DNA of 64,000 nt from Dickeya dianthicola NCPPB 453 (GTDB lineage Bacteria; Pseudomonadota; Gammaproteobacteria; Enterobacterales; Enterobacteriaceae). Shown piece by piece: positions 19,363 to 28,782 of the stretch. The stretch spans positions 2,321,412 through 2,385,411 of the forward strand of contig NZ_CM001841.1 of NCBI RefSeq assembly GCF_000365305.1, given 5' to 3'. Within the stretch, counting starts at the first letter, position 1. Each line of letters opens with the position of its first letter. The notes beneath the pieces were generated by a model. That model was not told where the DNA came from. It worked only from the letters and a program-made list of their open reading frames with translations, and made no database searches. The translations under genes and the position numbers were made by a program.

Positions 19363-20490
19363 ATGGCTGAAGTCATTTTCAACAAACTGGAAAAAGTCTA
19401 CTCCAACGGTTTCAAAGCAGTTCACGGTATCGACCTGACGATCAAAGACGGCGAATTTATGGTGATCGTAGGGCCGTCCGGCTGTGCGAAATCCACTACC
19501 CTGCGTATGCTGGCCGGTCTGGAAACCATCAGCGGCGGCGAAGTTCGCATCGGCGACAAAATCGTCAACAACCTGGCGCCGAAGGATCGCGGCATTGCGA
19601 TGGTGTTCCAGAACTATGCGCTCTATCCGCACATGACGGTTCGCGAAAACCTGGCCTTCGGCCTGAAACTCAGCAAAATGCCGAAAGACAAGATCGAGGC
19701 GCAGGTCAACGAAGCAGCCAAGATTCTGGAACTGGAAGAACTGATGGATCGCTTGCCGCGCCAGCTGTCCGGCGGCCAGGCCCAGCGTGTGGCGGTAGGA
19801 CGCGCCATCGTGAAAAAACCAGACGTGTTCCTGTTCGACGAACCACTTTCCAACCTGGATGCCAAACTGCGCGCCTCAATGCGTATCCGCATTTCGGATC
19901 TGCATAAACAGTTGAAAAAGAGCGGTCACCCAGCCACCAGCGTCTACGTTACCCACGACCAGACCGAAGCCATGACGATGGGCGATCGTATCTGCGTCAT
20001 GAAGCTCGGCCACATCATGCAGCTGGATACGCCGGATAATCTCTATCACTTCCCGAAAAACATGTTCGTCGCCGGGTTTATCGGCGCACCGGAAATGAAC
20101 ATCAGACCGGGCAAGCTGCTGGAGGAAAACGGCCAGATCACGCTGCAGGTAGGCCAGTACACCATGAGCCTTAACCAATCCAAGCAGGACAAAGTACGGA
20201 GTTACATCGGCAAGGACATCTGCTTCGGCATTCGCCCGGAATACGTCACGGTATCGGAAACGCCTTTCGACGGCGGTCACTTCCAGGGCGAGCTGGTGCG
20301 GGCTGAAAACATGGGCCACGAATTCTTTATGTACATCAAAGTCGATGGCTCTGAACTAACCAGTCGTATGCCTTCAGATGAAGCCCGGTTGATTATCAAT
20401 AACGGCCTGAATCGCCAGGTGTACTTCAAATTTGATATGGATAAATGCCATATCTTTGATGCAAAAACAGAACAAAATATCTCTCTTTAA
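19363..20490 (+). CDS. togA: Oligogalacturonide ABC transporter ATPase TogA
   Basis: MalK-type ATPase of 375 residues with an N-terminal nucleotide-binding domain and a C-terminal OB-type regulatory domain from about 240. Seen: Walker A GPSGCAKST, signature LSGGQAQRVAVGRAIV, Walker B VFLFDEPLSNLDA, and the switch histidine in YVTHDQTEAMTM. The Walker A motif has Ala where most relatives have Gly (GCGKST). Gene order and spacing place it in the tog operon. Confidence 0.95.
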   Translation: MAEVIFNKLEKVYSNGFKAVHGIDLTIKDGEFMVIVGPSGCAKSTTLRMLAGLETISGGEVRIGDKIVNNLAPKDRGIAMVFQNYALYPHMTVRENLAFGLKLSKMPKDKIEAQVNEAAKILELEELMDRLPRQLSGGQAQRVAVGRAIVKKPDVFLFDEPLSNLDAKLRASMRIRISDLHKQLKKSGHPATSVYVTHDQTEAMTMGDRICVMKLGHIMQLDTPDNLYHFPKNMFVAGFIGAPEMNIRPGKLLEENGQITLQVGQYTMSLNQSKQDKVRSYIGKDICFGIRPEYVTVSETPFDGGHFQGELVRAENMGHEFFMYIKVDGSELTSRMPSDEARLIINNGLNRQVYFKFDMDKCHIFDAKTEQNISL

Positions 20491-20504
20491 CAGGAGTATA
20501 ACCG

Positions 20505-21797
20505 ATGAAAAAAGTGATCCTATGCACACTGATCGCCTCTTCTCTGGCGCTGATGGCACATCAGTCTTTCGCTGCCGACCAGGTTGAGCTGCGCATGTCA
20601 TGGTGGGGCGGCAACGGCCGTCACCAGGTCACGCTGAAAGCTATCGATGCATTCCAGAAACAGTACCCGAACATCAACGTGAAGGCGGAATACACCGGTT
20701 GGGACGGGCACCTGTCCCGTCTGACTACTCAGATTGCCGGCAATACCGAACCGGACGTGATGCAAACCAACTGGAACTGGCTGCCGATTTTCTCCCGCAC
20801 CGGTGACGGCTTCTACGACCTGAACAAGGTGAAAGACGTGCTGGATCTGTCGCAGTTTGACGCGAAAGAGCTGCAGGCCACCACGGTAGACGGCAAACTG
20901 AACGGGATTCCGATTTCCGTCACGGCGCGCGTGTTTTATTACAACACCGAAACCTGGAAGAAATCCGGCCTGACCTCCCCGAAAAACTGGGATGAACTGC
21001 TGAACGCCGGTAAAGTGTTCAAGGAAAAACTGGGCGACCAGTCCTACCCGCTGGTGCTGGAACATCAGGATTCACTGGCGCTGCTGAACTCTTACATGGT
21101 GCAGAAATACAACCTCCCAGCGGTGGACGAGAAGAACAAGAAATTCTCTTACACCGACGCACAATGGGTGGAATTCTTCCAGATGTACAAAAAACTGGTT
21201 GATGCCCACGTCATGCCGTCAGCGAAATATTACGCGTCGTTCGGCAAGAGCAACATGTATGAAATGAAGCCGTGGATTGCCGGTGACTGGGGCGGCACCT
21301 ACATGTGGAATTCCACCATCACCAAGTATTCCGACAATCTGCAGCCGCCGGCCAAACTGGAACTGGGCGCCTACCCGATGTTGCCGGGCGCCAAAGAGGC
21401 CGGGCTGTTCTTCAAACCGGCGCAGATGTTGTCCATCGGCAAATCCACCAAGCACCCGAAAGAAGCAGCCATGCTGATTAACTATCTGTTGAACAGCAAG
21501 GAAGGCATTCAGGCGCTGGGGCTGGAGCGTGGCGTGCCGTTGAGCAAAGCGGCGGTCACCCAGTTGCGCGCCGATGGCGTCATCAAGGACAGCGACCCGT
21601 CGGTAGCCGGCCTGAATCTGGCATTGTCTTTACCGCATGAAACCAAGACATCGCCTTATTTCGATGACCCGCAAATTGTCGCCCTGTTTGGCGATGCCAT
21701 TCAGTATATCGATTACGACCAGAAATCCGTGGAAGAAACGGCCAAATACTTCCAACGCCAAGCCGATCGTATTCTGAAACGCGCTATGAAAGAATAA
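20505..21797 (+). CDS. togB: Oligogalacturonide-binding periplasmic protein TogB
   Basis: Periplasmic binding protein that delivers oligogalacturonides to TogMN. 430 residues with a signal peptide (MKKVILCTLIASSLALMAHQ, cleavage after SFA at about 24). The body is a family-1 (MalE-like) binding protein, with WWGGNGRHQVTLKAIDAF after the cleavage site. The ribosome site is AGGAGTATAACC. A strong terminator follows, so kdgM is a separate unit. Confidence 0.95.
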   Translation: MKKVILCTLIASSLALMAHQSFAADQVELRMSWWGGNGRHQVTLKAIDAFQKQYPNINVKAEYTGWDGHLSRLTTQIAGNTEPDVMQTNWNWLPIFSRTGDGFYDLNKVKDVLDLSQFDAKELQATTVDGKLNGIPISVTARVFYYNTETWKKSGLTSPKNWDELLNAGKVFKEKLGDQSYPLVLEHQDSLALLNSYMVQKYNLPAVDEKNKKFSYTDAQWVEFFQMYKKLVDAHVMPSAKYYASFGKSNMYEMKPWIAGDWGGTYMWNSTITKYSDNLQPPAKLELGAYPMLPGAKEAGLFFKPAQMLSIGKSTKHPKEAAMLINYLLNSKEGIQALGLERGVPLSKAAVTQLRADGVIKDSDPSVAGLNLALSLPHETKTSPYFDDPQIVALFGDAIQYIDYDQKSVEETAKYFQRQADRILKRAMKE

Positions 21798-21819
21798 TCT
21801 TTAACCAGCTGTCTATATT

Positions 21820-21850
21820 AAGCCCCGTGCTCTCCGCCGGGGCTTTTTTT
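21820..21850 (+). terminator. Terminator of the tog operon
   Basis: AAGCCCCG pairs with CGGGGCTT around a ten-base loop and is followed by a run of T. Confidence 0.88.
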
Positions 21851-21927
21851 ATTAAAAATGAAACAAAAAGAATCATTCTGTCGATCATCGTCACAATTTG
21901 AAATCATTTTGAATTTATTGTGAATCT

Positions 21928-21946
21928 AAAAGATCGCGATCACAAA
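21928..21946. promoter_or_regulatory. Probable CRP site upstream of kdgM
   Basis: On the minus strand TTTTGTGATCGCGATCTTT matches the left half and centre of the CRP consensus (TGTGATCTAGATCACA). It is about 100 bp before kdgM, a gene known in Dickeya to need CRP. Candidate KdgR half-sites nearby (TGAAACA at 21859, GAACTTGTTC at 21972) are less convincing. Confidence 0.45.
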
Positions 21947-22046
21947 ACGATATTAAATAATCCATAAAATAGAACTTGTTCCATAAGAACACATCGATTT
22001 TATTTTTTATTCTTTTCTTTATCTGTATATCTATAGGGAAAATACA

Positions 22047-22763
22047 ATGAAGATTAAATTATTAACTTTGGCTGTTGCATCTCTGGTTAGCGTCAATACT
22101 CTGGCTGTATCTATCGACTATCGTCATGAAATGACGGATAACACTAAAGTTGGTCATAAAGACCGTCTGTTAATCTCTCACCGTTTTGCGAATGGTTTTG
22201 GGTTATCTTCCGAAGTAAAATGGGCTCAATCCGGCAGGGACGGTAACCCAAACAGACCGTTTAGCGAACAGGTCAGCAACGGCACCGAAGTTGTCGCCAG
22301 CTACGTGTATAAATTCAACGACGTCTTTTCTATCGAACCAGGATTTTCTTTAGAATCAAGCTCTTCAAACAACAACTACCGTCCTTATCTTCGCGGCCGG
22401 GCGAATGTGACCGATGATTTGTCAGTCGCCTTACGCTATCGTCCTTATTTCAAACGTAACAGTGAGAACATCAGGCAGCAGGGTAAAGAAACGATGGACA
22501 AGGGTTATACCCTGACCGGTAATATCGACTATAACTTCCTGGATGTTTATACCCTCGGTTACGAGCTGGAATACAAAAAAGGCACCTCCGGCGAAACAGT
22601 CCTTTCTGACAACGATAATTATGACATCACTCATGAAGTGAAATTGTCTTACAAGTGGGACAAAAACTGGAAGCCATATGTCGCACTCGGCAACGTTTCT
22701 GGTTCTAAAACCACCGACGAACGTCAAACCCGTTACCGTGTAGGCGTGCAATATAGCTTCTAA
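22047..22763 (+). CDS. kdgM: Oligogalacturonate-specific outer-membrane porin KdgM
   Basis: A small monomeric beta-barrel that lets pectin oligomers through the outer membrane. 238 residues: signal peptide MKIKLLTLAVASLVSVNTLA, then alternating beta strands rich in Arg and Lys (for example YRHEM, LRYRPYFKRN, YRPYLRGRANV), which suit an anionic substrate. The C-terminal strand ends YRVGVQYSF with the terminal Phe of outer-membrane proteins. The 249-bp upstream region carries a CRP-like site. Confidence 0.96.
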   Translation: MKIKLLTLAVASLVSVNTLAVSIDYRHEMTDNTKVGHKDRLLISHRFANGFGLSSEVKWAQSGRDGNPNRPFSEQVSNGTEVVASYVYKFNDVFSIEPGFSLESSSSNNNYRPYLRGRANVTDDLSVALRYRPYFKRNSENIRQQGKETMDKGYTLTGNIDYNFLDVYTLGYELEYKKGTSGETVLSDNDNYDITHEVKLSYKWDKNWKPYVALGNVSGSKTTDERQTRYRVGVQYSF

Positions 22764-22799
22764 TCGCTGTCTGTGACGCCTGAAACACAGCGTCAAAAT

Positions 22800-22839
22800 G
22801 GATAATAAAAATGACTGTAATATGGAATCTTTATTATCC
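22800..22839. repeat. Inverted repeat after kdgM
   Basis: GGATAATAAA and TTTATTATCC are exact complements separated by 20 bases, just downstream of the kdgM stop. It may be an mRNA 3' structure or an operator. Confidence 0.5.
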
Positions 22840-22937
22840 AGGTTAATATCCAGTGGAAATTAACCAAACCATCAATTCGTCTTTTTAAATTTCTGTGTCG
22901 ATGTCCCCTATCGGGAATCATATGATTCGCCACTTTG

Positions 22938-22982
22938 GGTAAACATTTTATTCTCTTCGATGAAATGTTTACCTGTTTTTTT
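22938..22982 (+). terminator. Terminator between kdgM and paeX
   Basis: GGTAAACATTT pairs with AAATGTTTACC across a 14-base loop and is followed by TGTTTTTTT. paeX therefore probably depends on read-through or on its own promoter. Confidence 0.75.
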
Positions 22983-23062
22983 ATCTCCTCCGCCTTCATA
23001 CTCGTGTTATTAATCTGATCATATCATCCAACCATCAACCCTAAATATATGAGTAAACTGTT

Positions 23063-24031
23063 ATGTCATTATCAAAGATAATTGCAGGAACGCTTATGAT
23101 GTCTGTCAGTGGATTCAACCTCGCCGAGACCACCTTCCCGATATGGCCGCAAGGTGAAGCACCCGGCGCCATCACGTCATCGGTACAACAGCAGGTGGTT
23201 GAGCGCAGTAAAGATCCCACCTTGCCAGACCGGGCCGTGACCGGTATCCGCAGCCCGGAAATTACAGTTTATGCCCCGGAAAAACCGAATGGCACCGCGT
23301 TGTTGATTACCCCCGGCGGCTCCTATCAGCGTGTGGTGCTGGACAAAGAAGGCAGCGATCTGGCGCCCTTTTTCACCCGGCAGGGCTACACCCTGTTCGT
23401 CATGACATACCGTATGCCGGGCGACGGCCACCAGGAAGGTGCAGATGCGCCATTGGCCGATGCCCAACGCGCCATACGCACGCTGCGGGCCCATGCTGCG
23501 CAATGGCACATTGACCCGCAACGCATTGGCATTATGGGCTTCTCCGCCGGCGGGCATGTCGCCGCCAGTCTGGGCACCCGCTTTGCGCAAACCGTTTACC
23601 CGGCGCAGGACGAAATCGACCATATAAACGCCCGTCCGGACTTCATGGTGCTGATGTACCCGGTCATTTCCATGCAGGAAGACATTGCGCACGCCGGCTC
23701 CCGTAAAGCGCTGATCGGCTCTCACCCCAGCGACGCGCAAATCCAGCGTTACTCCGCGGAAAAGCAGGTCAGCGCGCAAACTCCGCCGACATTTTTGGTC
23801 CACGCCATTGACGACCCTTCCGTGTCAGTAGACAACAGCCTGGTGATGCTGGCGGCGTTACGCGCGCACCAGATTCCGGCAGAAATCCATCTGTTTGAGC
23901 AGGGAAAACATGGTTTTGGTATCCGTGGCACGGTCGGGTTGCCGGCTGCTATCTGGCCGCAACTGCTGGATAACTGGTTAACATCGCTGCCGTCAAAGAA
24001 AAATTCGACGAATCAACCGGATAAAACATAA
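23063..24031 (+). CDS. paeX: Pectin acetylesterase PaeX
   Basis: Removes acetyl groups from pectin oligomers in the periplasm so that lyases can act. 322 residues. A signal peptide precedes LAETTFPIWPQGEAPGA. It is an alpha/beta hydrolase: oxyanion loop LLITPGGSYQR, nucleophile elbow IMGFSAGGH at about 155, and the catalytic His in GKHGFGIRG near the C-terminus. It follows kdgM, as in Dickeya, where the two are partly cotranscribed. Confidence 0.94.
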   Translation: MSLSKIIAGTLMMSVSGFNLAETTFPIWPQGEAPGAITSSVQQQVVERSKDPTLPDRAVTGIRSPEITVYAPEKPNGTALLITPGGSYQRVVLDKEGSDLAPFFTRQGYTLFVMTYRMPGDGHQEGADAPLADAQRAIRTLRAHAAQWHIDPQRIGIMGFSAGGHVAASLGTRFAQTVYPAQDEIDHINARPDFMVLMYPVISMQEDIAHAGSRKALIGSHPSDAQIQRYSAEKQVSAQTPPTFLVHAIDDPSVSVDNSLVMLAALRAHQIPAEIHLFEQGKHGFGIRGTVGLPAAIWPQLLDNWLTSLPSKKNSTNQPDKT

Positions 24032-24075
24032 CGGATTACAGCGTCACACCTTCCGTCGTCCACTACAATCTCTTA

Positions 24076-24095
24076 TACTGTATAAAATAACAGTT
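24076..24095 (+). promoter_or_regulatory. LexA (SOS) box upstream of ydjM
   Basis: TACTGTATAAAATAACAGTT has the invariant CTG-N10-CAG and AT-rich centre of LexA operators. It ends 13 bp before the ydjM start. E. coli ydjM is also a LexA target. Confidence 0.85.
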
Positions 24096-24108
24096 TTTGA
24101 GATGTTTC

Positions 24109-24687
24109 ATGACCGCGGAAGGCCACCTCCTGTTTGCCGTAGCCAGCGCAATCTTTGCCAAAAAAGCAGAATTATCGCCCGTTCTGGCAGACGGCGACTG
24201 GTGGCACATCATTCCCGCCGCCATGCTGACAGCGCTGCTGCCCGACATCGACCACCCGAAATCCATTCTGGGCCAGCGTCTGAAATGGATTTCGGTGCCG
24301 ATCGCCAGATTGTGCGGCCATCGCGGTTTTACGCACAGCCTGCTGGCGATTCTGGTCGGCGTTTATGTTATCCGCACCCGGCTGCCGGCAGACTGGCCGT
24401 TGCCGGGCGATGTCTATCACGCTATGATCGTCGGCTATCTAAGCCATATCGTCGCCGATATGCTGACCACGGCAGGAGTGCCGCTGCTGTGGCCCTGTCG
24501 CTGGCGCTTTCGTTTGCCCATCCTCAACAGCGATAAGGGGAATCAACTGGAACGACTGCTGTGCGTGGGGTTGATCTTATTCATGCTATGGCAACCGCAA
24601 CAGCCGTTGGAATCCTGGCATTACGGCGAACCGGCGCGGTGGCTGCAACAGTTCAGTCAACAATGTCGTCAGTTACTGACACGCTAA
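24109..24687 (+). CDS. ydjM: SOS-regulated inner-membrane metal-dependent hydrolase (YdjM family)
   Basis: A 192-residue membrane protein of the YdjM/DUF457 family. Conserved His/Asp motifs lie near the membrane: LLPDIDHPKSILGQRLKWIS at about 44-63, HRGFTHSLLA, and GYLSHIVADMLT, the pattern of a membrane-embedded metal-dependent hydrolase. The reaction is not known. I chose ATG 24109 (MTAEGHLLF) to match E. coli; an in-frame ATG four codons earlier is nearer the operator. A LexA box overlaps the promoter. Confidence 0.9.
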   Translation: MTAEGHLLFAVASAIFAKKAELSPVLADGDWWHIIPAAMLTALLPDIDHPKSILGQRLKWISVPIARLCGHRGFTHSLLAILVGVYVIRTRLPADWPLPGDVYHAMIVGYLSHIVADMLTTAGVPLLWPCRWRFRLPILNSDKGNQLERLLCVGLILFMLWQPQQPLESWHYGEPARWLQQFSQQCRQLLTR

Positions 24688-24824
24688 GCGGGCCGCGTTA
24701 TTCCATTCTGCTCACCCCATGTTAGTTATCTCTATAACCACGATATAAAAGACCTGCTATCCTGCTGTGCTGGCTACGCTTTTCTGACTGTAGCCACGTT
24801 GAACATTAAAAAAGGAGTAGTGGG

Positions 24825-26216
24825 ATGAATTTTCCGCTGATAATAAATGTGGTGTTTTTTGCTGTGTTGCTCTTCGCACTAGGGTATGGCGGTAATAAAA
24901 ACTGGAGTCTGTCCCAAAAGGTGTTGCTGGGCTTGATTACCGGTGTTCTGTTCGGGCTGGTGTTGCATCTGGTTTACGGCGACGACAATCCCGTCGTAAA
25001 ACAATCTATCACCTGGTTTAACATCGTCGGCAACGGCTACGTACAATTGCTGCAGATGATTGTGATGCCGCTGGTGTTCGTTTCCATTCTCAATTCAGTT
25101 GCCCGGTTGCATAACGCCTCATCACTGGGAAAAATCAGCCTGCTGACGCTGGGCACGTTACTGTTGACCACATTGATTGCCGCGCTAATCGGTATTTTTG
25201 TCACCAACCTGTTTGGCCTTACCGCCTCCGGGCTGGTACAGGGCACGCAGGAAAGCGCTCGTCTGTCTACTATCCAGAGCAACTATGTCGGTAAAGTCGC
25301 GGATTTGAGTGTCCCGCAGTTGCTGCTGTCGTTTATCCCCAAAAACCCGTTTGCCGACCTGACCGGCGCCAACCCGACCTCGATTATCAGCGTGGTGATT
25401 TTCGCTGCGTTTCTCGGCGTCGCCGCGCTGCACCTGTTGAAAGACGACGCGGTGAAAGGCGAACCTGTGCTAGCGGCCATTGATACTCTGCAATACTGGG
25501 TGATGAAATTGGTCCGTCTGGTCATGCGTCTCACACCTTATGGCGTGATGGCGCTGATGACCAAAATGGTCGCCAGTTCCAACCTGCAGGACATCCTCAA
25601 ACTGGGGAGCTTTGTCGTGGCCTCCTATCTCGGCCTGGGGTTGATGTTTGGCGTACATGCCGTGCTGCTGGCGCTGACTGGCGTGAACCCGGCCCATTTC
25701 TACCGCAAGGTCTGGCCGGTACTGAGCTTTGCCTTCACCAGCCGCTCCAGTGCGGCCACCATTCCGCTGAATATTGAGGCCCAGACGCGTCGCATTGGCG
25801 TACCGGAATCCATCGCCAGCTTTGCCGCCTCCTTTGGCACCACCATCGGCCAGAATGGTTGCGCCGGGCTTTATCCGGCCATGCTGGCGGTGATGGTCGC
25901 GCCGACGGTAGGCATTAACCCGTGGGACCCGCTGTGGATTGCCACCCTGGCAGGCATCGTGACGCTCAGCTCGGCAGGCGTGGCCGGTGTCGGCGGCGGC
26001 GCAACCTTCGCCGCGCTGATTGTCCTGCCTGCTATGGGCCTGCCGGTAACGCTGGTTGCCCTGTTGATCTCCATTGAACCGTTGATCGATATGGGGCGCA
26101 CCGCGCTGAACGTCAGCGGTTCAATGGCCGCTGGCACTATTACCAGCCAGTTGCTGAAACAAACCGATAAAGCGGTGCTGAATCAGGATAACGACGCCGC
26201 ATTGACACAGCGTTAA
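24825..26216 (+). CDS. tcyP: L-cystine transporter TcyP
   Basis: Sodium- or proton-coupled importer of L-cystine in the DAACS family. 463 residues, the same length as E. coli YdjN/TcyP, with nearly continuous similarity. Seen: the re-entrant serine-rich segment [14 protein letters not shown] at about 305, [17 protein letters not shown], and [14 protein letters not shown] at the substrate site. The ribosome site is AAAGGAGTAGTGGG. It converges on osmE with a strong terminator between. Confidence 0.95.
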   Translation: MNFPLIINVVFFAVLLFALGYGGNKNWSLSQKVLLGLITGVLFGLVLHLVYGDDNPVVKQSITWFNIVGNGYVQLLQMIVMPLVFVSILNSVARLHNASSLGKISLLTLGTLLLTTLIAALIGIFVTNLFGLTASGLVQGTQESARLSTIQSNYVGKVADLSVPQLLLSFIPKNPFADLTGANPTSIISVVIFAAFLGVAALHLLKDDAVKGEPVLAAIDTLQYWVMKLVRLVMRLTPYGVMALMTKMVASSNLQDILKLGSFVVASYLGLGLMFGVHAVLLALTGVNPAHFYRKVWPVLSFAFTSRSSAATIPLNIEAQTRRIGVPESIASFAASFGTTIGQNGCAGLYPAMLAVMVAPTVGINPWDPLWIATLAGIVTLSSAGVAGVGGGATFAALIVLPAMGLPVTLVALLISIEPLIDMGRTALNVSGSMAAGTITSQLLKQTDKAVLNQDNDAALTQR

Positions 26217-26234
26217 TCCTTTTAGCCGTGGCAT

Positions 26235-26271
26235 AAAAAATGCCGGAGGATTTTCCCTCCGGCATTTTTTT
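26235..26271. terminator. Bidirectional terminator between tcyP and osmE
   Basis: A 15-bp stem (AAAAAATGCCGGAGG with its complement) and short loop, flanked by A and T runs that serve both converging genes. Confidence 0.9.
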
Positions 26272-26280
26272 GCGCTCCGA

Positions 26281-26610
26281 TCAGAGTTTTGGATTGATGT
26301 CATATTCCTGACAACTCTGGAACCCTTTGTTCAGCACATGGCCGGTTTCATCAAAGCTAACGAAGTAGTACTGAATCTTGCCGTCACGGGTGCCGAGCAC
26401 ATAGGTATTACAGGTGCCGCGGGCATGAATCATCGTGGCTTCCGTCGATGCGGGGCCGGCAATCCGCTTCACTTCCTGGCGGCTCATGCCTTTTTTTACA
26501 TCCTTCACCACCGGTTTGGTGAGGAAATTTTCCGCACGATCATACGCCACACATCCAGAGAGCATCAGAGCGCTTGCCGTGATACACATGAGTAAACGAT
26601 TTTTCTTCAT
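26281..26610 (-). CDS. osmE: Osmotically inducible lipoprotein OsmE
   Basis: A 109-residue lipoprotein of the SmpA/OmlA fold. It has a lipobox (LMLSGC, Cys at about 20) and then a short domain with VKKGMSRQEVKRIAGPAS and CNTYVLGTRDGKIQYYFV, typical of OsmE. In E. coli it is induced by high osmolarity and stationary phase; its task is unclear. It is divergent from nadE, as in E. coli. Confidence 0.93.
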   Translation of the reverse strand: MKKNRLLMCITASALMLSGCVAYDRAENFLTKPVVKDVKKGMSRQEVKRIAGPASTEATMIHARGTCNTYVLGTRDGKIQYYFVSFDETGHVLNKGFQSCQEYDINPKL

Positions 26611-26834
26611 GGCATAACCTCATTGGCTATCGGTGTTGCTAAGACTAGATAGCAACCACGGCTTTTTCAAATCGGTCGCGTTTTTTCAACCGGCTGATAG
26701 TTGGCGAAAAAGCCCCCGGCTCGATGTAAAACCGCCTGCTTTCTCTTGTTCTTTTGTTCCGCCGGAATTAACGTTACCCTCTGGTGATGTGAATAATTGT
26801 TCTGGTACATCAATAGGTTCAGGAGGGGGTGAGC

Positions 26835-27659
26835 ATGTCATTACAGCAGGAAATCATTCAGGCGCTTGGGGCGAAAAGCACCATCGATCCGGCGCAGGAA
26901 GTTCGGGTGAGCGTTGATTTTTTAAAGAATTATCTGAAGGCGCATCCGTTCGTCAAAAGCCTGGTGCTGGGGCTCAGCGGCGGGCAGGACTCGACGCTCA
27001 CCGGCAAATTATGTCAGACAGCTATCGCCGAATTGCGCGCAGAAACCGGCAAAACCGATTATCAGTTTATCGCGGTACGCTTGCCGTACGGCGTGCAGGC
27101 CGATGAACAGGACTGTCAGGACGCCATTCAGTTTATCCAGCCGGACCGGGTGCTGACCGTTAACATCAAACCGGCGGTGGACGCCAGCGAAGCGACGCTG
27201 CGCGCCATCGGCATTGAGCTGTCTGATTTCGTCAAAGGTAACGAAAAGGCGCGCGAACGCATGAAAGCCCAGTACAGTATTGCGGGCATGAACGCCGGGC
27301 TGGTCGTCGGAACCGATCATGCGGCGGAAGCGGTTACCGGCTTTTTCACCAAATACGGCGATGGCGGCACCGATATCAACCCGATTTTCCGCCTCAACAA
27401 GCGGCAAGGCAAAGCGTTGCTTGCGCTGCTGGGCTGCCCGGCGCACCTCTACACCAAAGCGCCGACGGCCGACCTTGAAGACGATCGTCCATCGCTGCCG
27501 GATGAAGCGGCGCTGGGGGTAACCTACGAGAAGATCGACGATTATCTGGAAGGCAAACAACTTGCGCCGGTCGATGCCGCCATTATCGAAAGCTGGTACC
27601 GCAGAACCGAGCACAAACGCCGTTCTCCCGTTACCGTTTTTGATGATTTTTGGCATTGA
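26835..27659 (+). CDS. nadE: NH3-dependent NAD+ synthetase
   Basis: Final step of NAD synthesis: amidates nicotinate adenine dinucleotide using ATP and ammonia. 274 residues, close to E. coli NadE along its length. Seen: PP-loop [34 protein letters not shown], and the C-terminal [16 protein letters not shown] set the start at ATG 26835, eight bases after AGGAGG, over a GTG six bases earlier that is too close to that site. The stop region is duplicated in tandem. Confidence 0.95.
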   Translation: MSLQQEIIQALGAKSTIDPAQEVRVSVDFLKNYLKAHPFVKSLVLGLSGGQDSTLTGKLCQTAIAELRAETGKTDYQFIAVRLPYGVQADEQDCQDAIQFIQPDRVLTVNIKPAVDASEATLRAIGIELSDFVKGNEKARERMKAQYSIAGMNAGLVVGTDHAAEAVTGFFTKYGDGGTDINPIFRLNKRQGKALLALLGCPAHLYTKAPTADLEDDRPSLPDEAALGVTYEKIDDYLEGKQLAPVDAAIIESWYRRTEHKRRSPVTVFDDFWH

Positions 27660-27673
27660 TGATTTTTGGCATT
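27642..27673. repeat. 16-bp tandem duplication across the nadE stop
   Basis: GATGATTTTTGGCATT occurs twice in a row. The first copy encodes the last residues of NadE (DDFWH) and the stop follows at the junction. Confidence 0.9.
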
Positions 27674-27720
27674 GATGACCTCGCGGCGCCAGACCCAGCA
27701 CATTCATAGTGTAAGTTTAT

Positions 27721-27760
27721 ATGGACACAAATAAGTTCATACGAACACAAGTAAGTTCAT
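27721..27760. repeat. 20-bp tandem repeat before the nadE terminator
   Basis: ATGGACACAAATAAGTTCAT is followed directly by ACGAACACAAGTAAGTTCAT, 17 of 20 bases identical. Confidence 0.75.
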
Positions 27761-27788
27761 GCGGATGCCGCCTGGCATCCGCCTTTTT
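27761..27788 (+). terminator. Terminator of nadE
   Basis: GCGGATGCC and GGCATCCGC pair around a four-base loop, then CTTTTT. Confidence 0.85.
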
Positions 27789-27815
27789 ATGCCATGCCAT
27801 AACGATAATGCCTTG

Positions 27816-28727
27816 ATGATAGCCATAACCCCTTATCGCGCCACGCTGGCCGGCCTGCTGGCGATTATGCTCTGGAGCACCTCTGTTGGCCTGATTCGCA
27901 GCCTGACCGAATCGCTGGGCGCCTTAGGCGGCGCTGCCATGATTTATACCACTAGCGCCCTCTTCTTACTGTTAGTCGGGCATCGTCCCGCATTCCGTTC
28001 CCACTCAAAAATCTACCTGCTGCTCGGCGGCGCGCTGTTTGTCAGCTACGAAATCTGTTTCTCGCTGTCCATTGGGCTGGCGCAAAACCGGATGCAGGCG
28101 ATGGAGCTGGGGATGATCAATTATCTATGGCCCTGCCTGACGATTCTGTTCTCGCTGTTTATCAATCAGCAGAAAATTATCAATCAGCAGAAAAGCCGGT
28201 TTTGGCTGTGGCCGGGCCTCGCCCTGTCGGTTACGGGGATTTTGTGGATTCTGAAAGGCGACGGCGACTGGTCGCCCGCACTGATGTGGCGGAATATCGG
28301 CGCCAATCCGTTGGCCTATGGCATGGCGCTGACCGCGGCGCTGGTCTGGGCACTGTATTGCAACGTATCACGCCGCTTCGGCAACGGGAAAAGCGGTATC
28401 CTGCTGTTTTTCATTACCGTTTCCGTTGTTCTGTGGGGGAAGTATCTGCTCAGCGGCGCACCCGGCTTTTCCTTCCCGGCGCAAACCCTGCTGGAACTGT
28501 TGTTTATCGGCGGCTCGACCGCGCTGGCCTATGCCGCCTGGGATGTCGGCATTCAACGCGGCAACATGGCGCTACTGGCAACCGCATCCTACTTTACGCC
28601 GATACTCACGACGCTGATGGCGGCGCTGTGGCTGCAAACCGTGCCTACCTTCGCGTTCTGGCAAGGCGTTATCATGGTGACGCTGGGGTCGCTGCTTTCG
28701 TGGCTGGCCACGCGCTCAACCGGTTAA
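27816..28727 (+). CDS. yddG: Aromatic amino-acid exporter YddG (EamA/DMT family)
   Basis: A ten-helix drug/metabolite transporter related over its whole length to E. coli YddG, which exports aromatic amino acids. Shared blocks are IMLWSTSVGLIRSLTESLG, FVSYEICFSLSIG, MINYLWPCLTILFS and ALAYAAWDVGIQRGN. The start is uncertain: ATG 27816 (303 residues) fits homologues, but no good ribosome site is seen; ATG 27789 is also possible, while 27759 lies before the nadE terminator. A tandem duplication inside the gene repeats INQQK at about residue 116. Confidence 0.85.
   Translation: MIAITPYRATLAGLLAIMLWSTSVGLIRSLTESLGALGGAAMIYTTSALFLLLVGHRPAFRSHSKIYLLLGGALFVSYEICFSLSIGLAQNRMQAMELGMINYLWPCLTILFSLFINQQKIINQQKSRFWLWPGLALSVTGILWILKGDGDWSPALMWRNIGANPLAYGMALTAALVWALYCNVSRRFGNGKSGILLFFITVSVVLWGKYLLSGAPGFSFPAQTLLELLFIGGSTALAYAAWDVGIQRGNMALLATASYFTPILTTLMAALWLQTVPTFAFWQGVIMVTLGSLLSWLATRSTG
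28161..28195. repeat. 18-bp in-frame duplication inside yddG
   Basis: ATCAATCAGCAGAAAATT is followed by ATCAATCAGCAGAAAAG. It adds six codons to a loop between membrane helices without breaking the frame. Confidence 0.85.
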
Positions 28728-28749
28728 TCTGCGTCACAACACGGTTTTT

Positions 28750-28782
28750 GTGTTAAATTGCATATATTATGCAATTTAACAC
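28750..28782. promoter_or_regulatory. 33-bp perfect palindrome, NsrR-like operator
   Basis: Two exact 15-bp arms (GTGTTAAATTGCATA and its complement) flank TAT. The core GCAT-N5-ATGC is the spacing of the NsrR consensus (AAGATGCAT TTNAA ATGCATCTT). It ends 18 bp before the ygbA-like gene and includes a TATATT that could be the -10. Confidence 0.6.
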
